This document shows positions 1 through 6,862 of a DNA stretch of 20,583 nt, piece by piece. Origin of the DNA: DYHD01 sp964411065 (GTDB lineage Bacteria > Nitrospirota > Thermodesulfovibrionia > Thermodesulfovibrionales > Dissulfurispiraceae). Location: contig CAYPJO010000033.1 in the NCBI GenBank assembly GCA_964411065.1, positions 1-20,583 on the forward strand, read 5' to 3'. Below the pieces are notes generated by a model. It made no database searches and had not been told where the DNA came from. It saw only the letters and a program-made list of their open reading frames with translations. The position numbers and the translations under genes were made by a program. The first letter of the stretch is position 1; every line of letters starts with the position of its first letter.

Positions 1-811
1 AGGAATTAAGACCTCATTTAGAAGGGATTGCGACACTTCCTTTTTTCAATTTCTCAAACTGCCCTATGCTGATGAAGCACTAATCAAAAAGATAATGACA
101 GAGATTAATGACCAAGAGCTTAGAGATAAGCTACTAAAGGCGGTTGTAGAGAAAGACAAGCCTTTAGGTGTAGCAGAGAAGAATATTTTGTCAGAATTAG
201 GATTCAAACCAGATGCGGCTAAGAATGTGGTTAAATTAAATTGGACTATAAGCAAAGTTAGCAGTGTTCTTGGCTTTTTTTGTTTGGTCTAATTCTTTTT
301 CTTGTAGCTATGAGTTATGATCCTACTATCTATTCTGACTCTAGTGTGACAATAAAAACTGGTTCTGAAGAAGCACTATCTCTTATAGGATCGATTTTTA
401 CGCTTCTCTCAGTATTGGGCTATTTTGTGGCAAGAAGATACTATAACTACTTTGTTCCTATACATCCTAAAGATTCCTTGCAAAAAAACCCTTGGCAAAG
501 GAGAAGTAAAGAAAATCAGCTTAGATAACAAAACAGATTTTACTTTGGAGGGTGCTGATGCACTTAAAGGCATGGGGAAGGCTTACCTGCTAATACTGCT
601 TATTGGCACTCTTGCTCTTATGTTTACTTCCGTTTTTGCTTGGGTTTCTTGGCTTTCACTCGTTGGTGCTTTCTATTACTTTGTAATAAGACCTCTCAAT
701 GGTAAATGGGGGAGTGAGAACTCAAATGAACCCTATAGTTGCAATTGTTCTGATAATTGGGATGATTCAGGAAACCCAATGAATCCGAGTTCCCCTTGGT
801 TTAAAAAATAA
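1..811 (+). pseudogene. Broken multi-pass membrane protein gene, function unknown, partial at the 5' edge
   Basis: No single frame covers this gene. Frame 2 is open from base 2 to a stop at 290-292, frame 1 carries on from about 280 to 528, and frame 2 resumes to the stop at 809-811. Joined, they give a smooth protein of about 240 residues: a charged helical N-terminal part, a hydrophobic segment crossing the first join (near bases 245-315), a second near 385-460, and a third and fourth near 575-700, ending in a Cys/Asn/Pro/Ser-rich tail. The joins fall at a run of 7 T (275-281) and a run of 7 A (482-488); one missing T and one extra A would restore the frame. A third change at the T run 41-46 would link frame 3 (protein-like from base 3) to frame 2. 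The ATG at 95 has no Shine-Dalgarno sequence, so the gene probably starts outside the window. I do not recognise the family. Sequencing error is a live alternative to decay. Confidence 0.6.
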
Positions 812-1163
812 TTCCTAATCCTTCTACTCCCCTTCCATCTTTCGTCTTACGGGTTCTTTAAGACGCTCGGCTATCTCCTTTCGCTCCTCTGGAGGGTTCG
901 ATATAATTGGCTTACGGGCTTTAAGGGAGGATAAAATAAAATTGTGTCTATTATATACTCATAGGTTAGGGTATTTGGAAATAGGTAGTGTTAATAAAAA
1001 TAACAACAAATTGGAATGAACCTAATCTACATGTTTGGTAATTTAAATCTTAACATATCCCCCCGACAGGCTTAACAGTTGAGATTTGTGGAGTGCCAGT
1101 TTTCTTAGCCAAAAAATGTTTCGTGGGGTGGTCATAATCTTTGAAACCCTTATTTTTTCTATA
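812..1163. other. Region without an intact gene
   Basis: This AT-rich stretch between the broken membrane protein gene and tRNA-Ala holds only the two minus-strand protein-like fragments listed separately. No convincing terminator for the tRNA is seen here: no minus-strand hairpin followed by a T run was found. Confidence 0.4.
824..958 (-). other. Possible gene remnant (C-terminal-like fragment)
   Basis: A 44-codon open stretch without a start codon ends at a TAG (824-826, minus strand). Its peptide is highly charged and helical, containing NPPEERKEIAERLKEPVRRK, more protein-like than expected from random AT-rich DNA. No family is recognised. It may be the degraded end of a gene, or chance. 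An imperfect direct repeat (CTTACGGG followed by CTTTAAG) lies inside it at about 846-862 and 911-925. Confidence 0.25.
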
Positions 1164-1166
1164 TGG
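1050..1166 (-). other. Possible gene remnant abutting the 3' end of tRNA-Ala
   Basis: On the minus strand an open frame runs directly out of the 3' end of the tRNA-Ala gene for 38 codons to a TAA (1050-1052). The peptide includes DYDHPTKHFLAKKTGTPQIS followed by TVKPVGGIC, which reads like real protein. There is no start codon or ribosome binding site. It could be what is left of an element or gene next to the tRNA, but no integrase or attachment-site repeat is visible. Low confidence. Confidence 0.3.
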
Positions 1167-1236
1167 ACGGTAAGGGATTCGAACCCTCGACCTCCAGAGT
1201 GCGATTCTGGCGCTCTCCCAGCTGAGCTAACCGCCC
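1164..1236 (-). tRNA. tRNA-Ala (anticodon CGC)
   Basis: The reverse complement folds into a full cloverleaf: acceptor GGGCGGT/ACCGTCC, D arm GCTC/GAGC, anticodon stem CCAGA/TCTGG with loop ATCGCAC (anticodon CGC, reading GCG), and T arm GAGGG-TTCGAAT-CCCTT. The acceptor has the G3:U70 pair, the main identity element for alanyl-tRNA synthetase, and a discriminator A, which agrees with the anticodon. CCA is not encoded. A TATAAT hexamer on the minus strand at 1287-1292 could be the -10 box of its promoter, giving a leader of about 45 nt, but no good -35 accompanies it. Confidence 0.95.
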
Positions 1237-1466
1237 TTCATATTGACTTCTATTTGTAAATATTATTCAGAACACGATTTAGAGGTATTATAGCAAATGG
1301 CATTGGAATATCTCTAATCTCTTAAATGCTCTTAAAAAGCCAATTTTATAATTTCGTACTTGAAAGATAATTAAAAATATTTAATGGCCATCATGCTCGA
1401 TCTACCTTTTTAATTGTGATAATATCAAGTAATTTTGAATTATCTTTTCTTGTTTTGGTGATTGTT

Positions 1467-1496
1467 TTGGCATTGGAAAAAAGATGAAAATATTAT
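1467..1496 (+). promoter_or_regulatory. Predicted promoter of the Clp1-like kinase gene
   Basis: TTGGCA (1467-1472) and TATTAT (1491-1496) are separated by 18 bp. Transcription would begin near 1503, only about 12 nt before the ATG at 1515. No Shine-Dalgarno sequence lies in that interval, so translation would use a very short leader. The AT-rich background makes such matches less specific. Confidence 0.4.
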
Positions 1497-1514
1497 ATAT
1501 TACTTATAATTCCT

Positions 1515-2381
1515 ATGACTGCTGGAATACATATTGAACCTGAGTGGGAAAAAATTTTAGAAAAATTGATGTTTCAAAGAGGAATTGCTATTCTTTTAGG
1601 AGCTACCGATTCTGGCAAATCAACTTTTGCAAGATATTTAGTAAATAGGCTTGTCTCTGCTAATGTTAAGACATCTATTGTTGACTCTGATGTCGGACAA
1701 TCAACCTTAGGGTTACCAGGAACTATAAGTTTAAAACATTTTAATTATCCTCAGGAGTCGGAGGAATACTATTTTGAAAAGATTTTTTTTGTAGGCTCTA
1801 CCAATCCCATGAAAAGACTTAATTTAATGATTGAGGGAACCAAGAAGATGGTAGATCTATGTAAAAATAAATCGGAAGTTATAGTGATCGATACTACAGG
1901 TCTTGTTGCAGGCGAAGAGGGTAAAGCTTTGAAGATTGGGAAAATTAGAGCTATAAAACCAGACCACATTATTGCTCTTCAAAAAGGAGAGGAGCTTGAA
2001 CATATCCTTACCCTATTAGATACTTTTCAGATACATCGTTTAAAGGTCTCAGCTATGGTAAAGACTCGAGATAAGGAACAGCGCTTTCGGTATAGGCTGG
2101 AAAAGTTTAGAAAATATTTTGATAAAACGAGGATTTCTGAGTTTTTTTTGAGCCATAAAGATGCTCGTTTTTACTTTCCCTATGATCAGAAAGGATTAAC
2201 TCAAATTAATTCAAAAGGTAATTTACTGATAGGTCTAAATAATGATGAGGACACGGTTGCGTTGGGAATTGCTACGGAGATTTCTAAGAACTCTATTCAA
2301 TTTTTATCACCCATTAATTCTATCAATAATATAAATAAAGTTATCTTCGGAGATATAGCTATCATGTTAGAATACCAGTGA
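1515..2381 (+). CDS. Clp1/Grc3-type P-loop protein, putative polynucleotide 5'-kinase
   Basis: The 288-residue product is a P-loop protein of the Clp1/Grc3/NOL9 polynucleotide kinase class. The Walker A motif is GATDSGKST at residues 29-37, followed at 57-62 by DSDVGQ, matching the D-x-D-x-G-Q signature of that family, and by a Walker B-like strand with VIVIDTTG near residue 120. The C-terminal 70 residues would form the small beta domain. Family members phosphorylate 5'-OH ends of RNA or DNA using ATP or GTP; archaeal and eukaryotic ones act in RNA processing, while bacterial members are mostly uncharacterised, so the substrate here is inferred only. The ATG at 1515 has no Shine-Dalgarno but a fitting promoter lies just upstream. 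It stands alone and converges with priA, with 29 nt between the stop codons. Confidence 0.8.
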   Translation: MTAGIHIEPEWEKILEKLMFQRGIAILLGATDSGKSTFARYLVNRLVSANVKTSIVDSDVGQSTLGLPGTISLKHFNYPQESEEYYFEKIFFVGSTNPMKRLNLMIEGTKKMVDLCKNKSEVIVIDTTGLVAGEEGKALKIGKIRAIKPDHIIALQKGEELEHILTLLDTFQIHRLKVSAMVKTRDKEQRFRYRLEKFRKYFDKTRISEFFLSHKDARFYFPYDQKGLTQINSKGNLLIGLNNDEDTVALGIATEISKNSIQFLSPINSINNINKVIFGDIAIMLEYQ

Positions 2382-2410
2382 GCATTAGATAATCTTTTTT
2401 TGTCTACCCT

Positions 2411-4354
2411 CTAAAGTTTAATCGGATCAATATCTATCGTTAACTTAACATTTTTGAAGCGATTAATTTTCTTTTCAATTAGGTGAACAGTCTCATTAAG
2501 TTTACTCTCATTTTTTGATTTGAGTAAAAACTGTAGCTGTTTAATGCCCTTTTTATGATGAATTCGGGTCTCCAGGGGACCTAAAATTATTATTTCATTA
2601 TCGTATTTTTCCATAAAGGAATTTTTAATATTTTCTTCAAGGCTACCGTCTTTCTTTTTTAAGATAATATTTAATAGAGCGAGTTTCATAAAAGGGGGGA
2701 ATCCACCCTCTCTTCTTAAAGATAATTCATTTGTATAGAATCCTTTGAAATCGTAGTTTTTTATAAAGTTGAGGATTTTATTTTTGACGTCTTTTGTCTG
2801 TAGAATTATATGACCTTCAGGGGAAACAATTTGTGCTATTTCAATAACTTCTTGGAATAATATTTCATTTGACTTAAAGCCGGAATTTGCAAGTGAAACG
2901 TCCACATCTGCAAAAACAGCCAATTTAAAGTTATTATCTTTTATTCTCTTTATCTGATAACTGTGTCCAATTATTAGAGTCGCATGTTCATTTTCAGAAG
3001 ATAAATTAAATCCCTCTTCAAACAGGATAGATTCCTCTTTTAAGAATTTAGCCAAGTCATCTTTTACTTTTTCTATACCTAATCCAAATGAGATTAGCCT
3101 ATGACTATTGCAGACTGGGCAGCTATCATGAATATTCTCCTTGAAATAGCATCGGTGGCACTTTAATGACTTTTCGTTCTTGTACACTACTAAGGGAAGT
3201 TGGCAAAGCTGGCACTTTACAATATTACCGCAATCCTTGCAGATTATGTAGGAATACCCTTTTTTATTCACTATTAATATGACTTTATTCTTAGCAAGAA
3301 GATGTTTCCTCACAGCCTCTAAGATATCTATTGATAGGGAAAATTCAGGTTTGAACTTATTCCATCTATTGATGATATGTATTTCTGGTCTTTTTTTCTC
3401 AGAAAAGATGTTAAGCAAATCTGGATTTGAATGGTCAAGCTTTTGAGGTAGTCTTATCTGTTGATATTTACCGATTCTTATATTATGAATAGATTCAACA
3501 GAAGGGCAAATAGAAGATAATAGAACGGGTATTTTTTCAAAGAATCCTCTTTTTATCGCAACATCTCTTCCATTATATCTTAACCCTTCTTCACCTTTAT
3601 AAGAAGTGCTATGTTCACTAAGTACAGCAATAAAAGATATTTTCTTTAAAGGGATCAAAATAGCTGATCTTGTCCCTACTATGATGTTATATTGATTAGA
3701 GAAAATGCCCTCAATGTTTTCTAATCTTTGTTTTTTTCTCTGTTTACTATGAATGATGCATATTCTTTCATAAAATATTTTTCTCAAAATATCAGCAATT
3801 CTTTCGACTTTATCTATCTCTGGTACTAAAAATATTGCTCCTTCAATAAGAGGGGATGCTTTTTTGCAAAATTCCTTTAGAAACATATGTTCGTGAAAGC
3901 GTGAAGGTGCGTGAATAAAGAATGATTTGTAGTTGCCTCTGGTAATAGAATTAATTATGGGATAGAAAATGTCGAATGTGTCTTCTGCTTTTACTTCCTG
4001 ATGCTCTTTTTTAATGTTATTGGCAGGTGGAGATTTAAGAACTATTTTGCTTGACTCTTCGAAAAAACAACTTGCTAAAGCTACTCCCTCTGGAGATACA
4101 TAATATTTTGAAAGCCATTTTAAAAAGCCAATTGTCTGTTGAGAGCCAAAGTGTTCATGGATTGAAATTATTTCTTTAATTCCAGATTCGTTTAGATTTT
4201 TGACTGAACTTCTTACTTCACATACAAGACCAAAGGAGGTACGTCCGCTAAGAGGAGCTCTTACTATTCTGCCGATTATATCAGTAGGAAAGTTTGCTGG
4301 AAGCTTATAAGTAAACGGCTTGATTTTTAGAGGGAAGATTACATCGGCATACAT
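2411..4354 (-). CDS. priA: Primosomal protein N' (PriA) homologue with degenerate helicase motifs
   Basis: PriA rebuilds replication forks away from oriC by recognising fork structures and loading the replicative helicase. At 647 residues it is slightly shorter than typical PriA (about 730). The N-terminal 3'-DNA-binding domain is recognisable (residues 1-100, with the IVRAPLSGRTSFGLV stretch). The zinc module is complete: about residues 370-415 hold CKDC, CQLC, CHRC and CPVC pairs. The ATPase core is not: the Walker A GxTGSGKT is replaced around residue 150 by IHAPSRFHEHM; the DEEH box is LSEH, within SEHSTSYKGEEGLRYNGRDV; the SATPS motif is SSICPS; and motifs V and VI (TQM-AKG and GRAGR) are unrecognisable. 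I infer a fork-binding scaffold without helicase activity, as reported for Deinococcus PriA. The ATG lies 2 nt after the amidohydrolase stop, so translation is probably coupled. Confidence 0.9.
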   Translation of the reverse strand: MYADVIFPLKIKPFTYKLPANFPTDIIGRIVRAPLSGRTSFGLVCEVRSSVKNLNESGIKEIISIHEHFGSQQTIGFLKWLSKYYVSPEGVALASCFFEESSKIVLKSPPANNIKKEHQEVKAEDTFDIFYPIINSITRGNYKSFFIHAPSRFHEHMFLKEFCKKASPLIEGAIFLVPEIDKVERIADILRKIFYERICIIHSKQRKKQRLENIEGIFSNQYNIIVGTRSAILIPLKKISFIAVLSEHSTSYKGEEGLRYNGRDVAIKRGFFEKIPVLLSSICPSVESIHNIRIGKYQQIRLPQKLDHSNPDLLNIFSEKKRPEIHIINRWNKFKPEFSLSIDILEAVRKHLLAKNKVILIVNKKGYSYIICKDCGNIVKCQLCQLPLVVYKNEKSLKCHRCYFKENIHDSCPVCNSHRLISFGLGIEKVKDDLAKFLKEESILFEEGFNLSSENEHATLIIGHSYQIKRIKDNNFKLAVFADVDVSLANSGFKSNEILFQEVIEIAQIVSPEGHIILQTKDVKNKILNFIKNYDFKGFYTNELSLRREGGFPPFMKLALLNIILKKKDGSLEENIKNSFMEKYDNEIIILGPLETRIHHKKGIKQLQFLLKSKNESKLNETVHLIEKKINRFKNVKLTIDIDPIKL

Positions 4355-4356
4355 TT

Positions 4357-5583
4357 TTATAAGTTGTTGATAATGAATTTACCTTCTTTCATTACGGCTA
4401 CGATTTTGTTTTTTTCAGGATTCAGTAATTCAATATCTTCTATGGGGTTTCCATCAATAACTATCAAATCTGCGTATGCGCCTGGTTTAATTACTCCAAT
4501 CTTACCTTGCATGTTAAAAAGTTCAGCACAATTCACAGTAGCTGAGCGTATTATTTCTAAGGGGGGCATCACCTGACGTCTTAAAGTAAATTCTAAGGCT
4601 TGATATTTATGAAAAGGTCCAAGAAGATCTGTTCCAAAGGCTATTTTTGCTCCCCTTTTGTAAGCCATTTCAAGAGAAGTCAGTGATTTCTCTTTTAAAT
4701 CACCTGCTTTTTCAATGAGCTCGTCAGGGAATTTAAATCCAACCTCTTTCATATAAAGAGTTTCATAAGTTGCTAATGTTGGCACCAAAAAGGCATTCTT
4801 TTCAATAAGAAGATCAAGAGTTTCCTCGTCAATTAGGTTCCCGTGCTCAATTGACCTTACACCACAAATAAGAGCTCTTTTAATTGCCTTTGCAGTGTAA
4901 GCATGTGCCATCACATAGGTATTGGCAGATTGAGCCTCCTCAACAGCAGCTTTGATCTCTTCGATGCTGAATTGGATATTATCAATTGGGTCGGTTGGAG
5001 ATACAATTCCGCCAGAGACCATAATCTTTATATGTGTTGCACCTTTCCTCAGTTCATCTCTGACTGCTTTTCGGACTTCTGAAACGCCATCACATATGCG
5101 ACCTAAAGTGCCGATTGAAGGATACCCTTTTTCAACAAAGTCTTCGCCTCTTGGTCTGAGGTCTCCATGACCACCTGTTTGTGAAATGGCATGACCGCAA
5201 AAAAGAAGTCTTGGACATTGAAAAATGCCTTCCTTTATAGCCATAGCTAATCCCCAATCTGCTCCTCCAGCATCCCGTACAGTTGTAAAACCTCTTCTTA
5301 ACATCTCTTCGCCTATTCTTAAAGATTTGGCTGTAATATAAGATGGTGGTAAATTACGAAGTTTTACAAGGTCGAGATCTATTGCTGTAAGATGCACATG
5401 GGCATCACATAGGCCTGGCATAAGGGTTTTGCCCTTGAGATTGTATACAATAACATCGGAGTTTTTGATTCTTTTATCGCTGACTTCTTTGATCTCGGAG
5501 TTTTCAATTAAGATATTGAAATGTGGTTTAATCTCACCTGTCTGGACATCTAATAAATTACAATTCTCGAGTAATATAATCAT
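4357..5583 (-). CDS. Metal-dependent amidohydrolase (imidazolonepropionase-like / prolidase-like)
   Basis: The 408-residue enzyme belongs to the amidohydrolase superfamily, in the imidazolonepropionase-like group (COG1228) that includes Xaa-Pro or Xaa-Arg dipeptidases. A small N-terminal beta domain leads into PGLCDAHVH, with the metal-binding HVH at residues 62-64. Next come TTVRDAGG, a lysine in HIKIMVSGG that probably is the carboxylated metal-bridging residue, the third and fourth metal histidines in MAHAY and SIEHG, and the catalytic Asp in AFGTDLLG. The C-terminal IGVIKPGAYADLIVIDGNP is typical. All metal ligands are present, so it should be active, but the substrate (dipeptide, lactam or other cyclic amide) cannot be read from sequence. 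No signal peptide is seen, so it is cytosolic. AAGGGGA lies about 10 nt before the ATG. It precedes priA in a two-gene unit. Confidence 0.88.
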   Translation of the reverse strand: MIILLENCNLLDVQTGEIKPHFNILIENSEIKEVSDKRIKNSDVIVYNLKGKTLMPGLCDAHVHLTAIDLDLVKLRNLPPSYITAKSLRIGEEMLRRGFTTVRDAGGADWGLAMAIKEGIFQCPRLLFCGHAISQTGGHGDLRPRGEDFVEKGYPSIGTLGRICDGVSEVRKAVRDELRKGATHIKIMVSGGIVSPTDPIDNIQFSIEEIKAAVEEAQSANTYVMAHAYTAKAIKRALICGVRSIEHGNLIDEETLDLLIEKNAFLVPTLATYETLYMKEVGFKFPDELIEKAGDLKEKSLTSLEMAYKRGAKIAFGTDLLGPFHKYQALEFTLRRQVMPPLEIIRSATVNCAELFNMQGKIGVIKPGAYADLIVIDGNPIEDIELLNPEKNKIVAVMKEGKFIINNL

Positions 5584-5815
5584 ATATATGTGTCCCCTTT
5601 TTTATTATTTTATTAAGAAGTTCAAGGTAAAGAAGGGTGCTCTAATCACTCTTCTTAAGTGGGTTAAGGATCTATAAAATATAAGCTCTCTCATCAAAAA
5701 AAGCTTAACACTATCGCCTTTTAGAAGGCTATTTATAAATTTAAAAAAAACTTTGTTGAATAATCAATTATGAGGGGTCTGATAGAGTCACGGGAAAACT
5801 AATAAAAAAGTTAGA
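5584..5815 (-). other. Leader region of the amidohydrolase-priA unit
   Basis: This gap holds two inverted repeats: GCCTTTTAGAAGGC, a compact 5-bp stem at about 5719-5732, and TTAAGAAG/CTTCTTAA with a loop of about 31 nt at 5612-5658. On the minus strand the first hairpin is followed about a dozen bases later by a run of 7 T, so it might be a weak terminator for the GspC-like gene. No clear promoter was identified. Confidence 0.25.
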
Positions 5816-6544
5816 TTATCTTTGTATAATTCTTTGGCGAAGGGTTTCTCTCTCTAATCTTCTTAATTCCCTTTGATCTACATCCTCTGACTGGGTATTA
5901 GGATTTGTGATAGTAGTTTTTCTAACGCTTCTTTGGGGTTCTATTGTTACACTTTTGTCAGGTATTGGAGTAGCTAAATCATCAGTCTTTACTTTTGATG
6001 TGATACTGTCGGCTGCAGTTTCCGTTGCTCTTGGCTTTTTATGCTGATAATCTGAAATTCTCACTTCTATTCTCTCATCTCCTCTAACCATTACAACTCT
6101 ATCATGATGAATTTCTGATAGAGCAAAACCGCTGTATATAGCTCCTTTTTGTAAAGCCTTCTGTCTTTTACCTCGACCAGCAGTATTATGAGGAGCCTTA
6201 AGGTCTTCCATATAAGCTATACTTATTGTATCAGTTATCAGAGTTCCGTAGAGAACGAATTCTGGTTTAGGTAATTGCATATCCTCTTTTTTTTCTGGAA
6301 TTTTTCTTTCTGGATGAAAGAGATTTTGTTCAGCAATTAAGATAAAATTAGATGACATGGGAGTTTGAGTCTCTGTGGTGATTACAGGATATTCTATCTT
6401 GGTTTTTATGATTGAAGGTGTGGATATTTTGATCTCCTGTCCTAATAATGGCAAAACATTAAAATATGCCAAGTAAGAAATAAGCAAAATAAGGAAAAGA
6501 TTTAAAATAGTGAGATTTTTCATAATAGCTTTAAGAATTTTCAT
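5816..6544 (-). CDS. GspC-like type II secretion inner-membrane protein
   Basis: The 242-residue protein has an N-terminal membrane helix (about residues 10-30) and a short linker, then a region at about 65-165 resembling the GspC/PulC homology domain: AEQNLFHPERK, then a beta-rich stretch with FVLYGTLITDT, a GAIYSGFALSEI turn and DRVVMVRGDERIEVRISD. In type II secretion GspC links the inner-membrane platform to the outer-membrane secretin through this periplasmic domain. A Ser/Thr/Arg-rich, probably disordered tail of about 75 residues replaces the PDZ domain of classical GspC. No other gsp or pil gene is in the window, so it may serve a system encoded elsewhere. Neither the first ATG nor the ATG 7 codons later has a Shine-Dalgarno. 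A 232-nt gap separates it from the amidohydrolase gene. Confidence 0.72.
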   Translation of the reverse strand: MKILKAIMKNLTILNLFLILLISYLAYFNVLPLLGQEIKISTPSIIKTKIEYPVITTETQTPMSSNFILIAEQNLFHPERKIPEKKEDMQLPKPEFVLYGTLITDTISIAYMEDLKAPHNTAGRGKRQKALQKGAIYSGFALSEIHHDRVVMVRGDERIEVRISDYQHKKPRATETAADSITSKVKTDDLATPIPDKSVTIEPQRSVRKTTITNPNTQSEDVDQRELRRLERETLRQRIIQR

Positions 6545-6593
6545 GTTAAGTTTTATGTTTAAATACTTTCTGTTAGATGTAATAAATTAATAA

Positions 6594-6623
6594 ATAATAA
6601 CAGAATTTAAACTCTTTTGTCAG
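6594..6623 (-). promoter_or_regulatory. Predicted promoter of the GspC-like gene
   Basis: On the minus strand CTGACA (6618-6623) and TATTAT (6594-6599) are 18 bp apart. Transcription would start near 6587, giving a leader of about 43 nt to the ATG at 6544. A perfect 20-bp palindrome sits 16 bp upstream of the -35 box. Confidence 0.45.
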
Positions 6624-6639
6624 CCGAAGTATTAGGTGT

Positions 6640-6659
6640 AAGAATTCTTAAGAATTCTT
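6640..6659. repeat. Perfect 20-bp palindrome, candidate operator
   Basis: AAGAATTCTTAAGAATTCTT is identical to its reverse complement and consists of two copies of the palindrome AAGAATTCTT. It lies between the divergent GspC-like and slipin genes, just upstream of the predicted -35 box of the former. Such dyads are typical binding sites for dimeric regulators, but no regulator is identified. Confidence 0.5.
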
Positions 6660-6670
6660 TTGATTATCAT

Positions 6671-6702
6671 TATAGTATAAAATACTATAAATGTTTTTTT
6701 TT
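6671..6702 (+). terminator. AT-only hairpin with T tract
   Basis: TATAGTAT (6671-6678), a 3-nt loop and ATACTATA (6682-6689) form a perfect 8-bp stem, followed after a few bases by 9 T (6694-6702). It looks like a weak intrinsic terminator on the plus strand, yet no plus-strand gene precedes it. It may instead be another regulatory dyad or end an unseen small transcript. Confidence 0.25.
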
Positions 6703-6862
6703 CACTAAAAGTTTTGAGTTATAATAGAGATAAGTCAATTCAGTAATTAAAAATATGGAATATCATGATTTATACCTATTGGTAATAATTTGTTTAGTTA
6801 AGAGGTTTTCATTTTATTTTTTTAGCTATACCATAGTTAATGAAAGAGCTTAAGGAGGTAGC

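Larger units (their letters stand above)
6545..6862. other. 318-nt divergent intergenic region
   Basis: This region separates the minus-strand GspC-like gene from the plus-strand slipin gene. Besides the listed promoter, palindrome and hairpin it has a TATAAT hexamer at 6720-6725 that could be the -10 box for slipin, although only a T tract sits at the -35 distance. The slipin ribosome binding site AGGAGG is at 6853-6858. No protein-coding signal is seen. Confidence 0.45.

Noticed and set aside
275..281. Classical programmed -1 ribosomal frameshift at the T7 run
   Set aside because: The zero-frame codons are preceded by C, so the heptamer does not fit X XXY YYZ well, and no strong downstream stem or pseudoknot is apparent. 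Slippage or an indel is simpler.
4364..5170. Plus-strand open frames opposite the amidohydrolase gene
   Set aside because: They lack ribosome binding sites and protein-like composition, and lie antisense to a gene with all its catalytic motifs.
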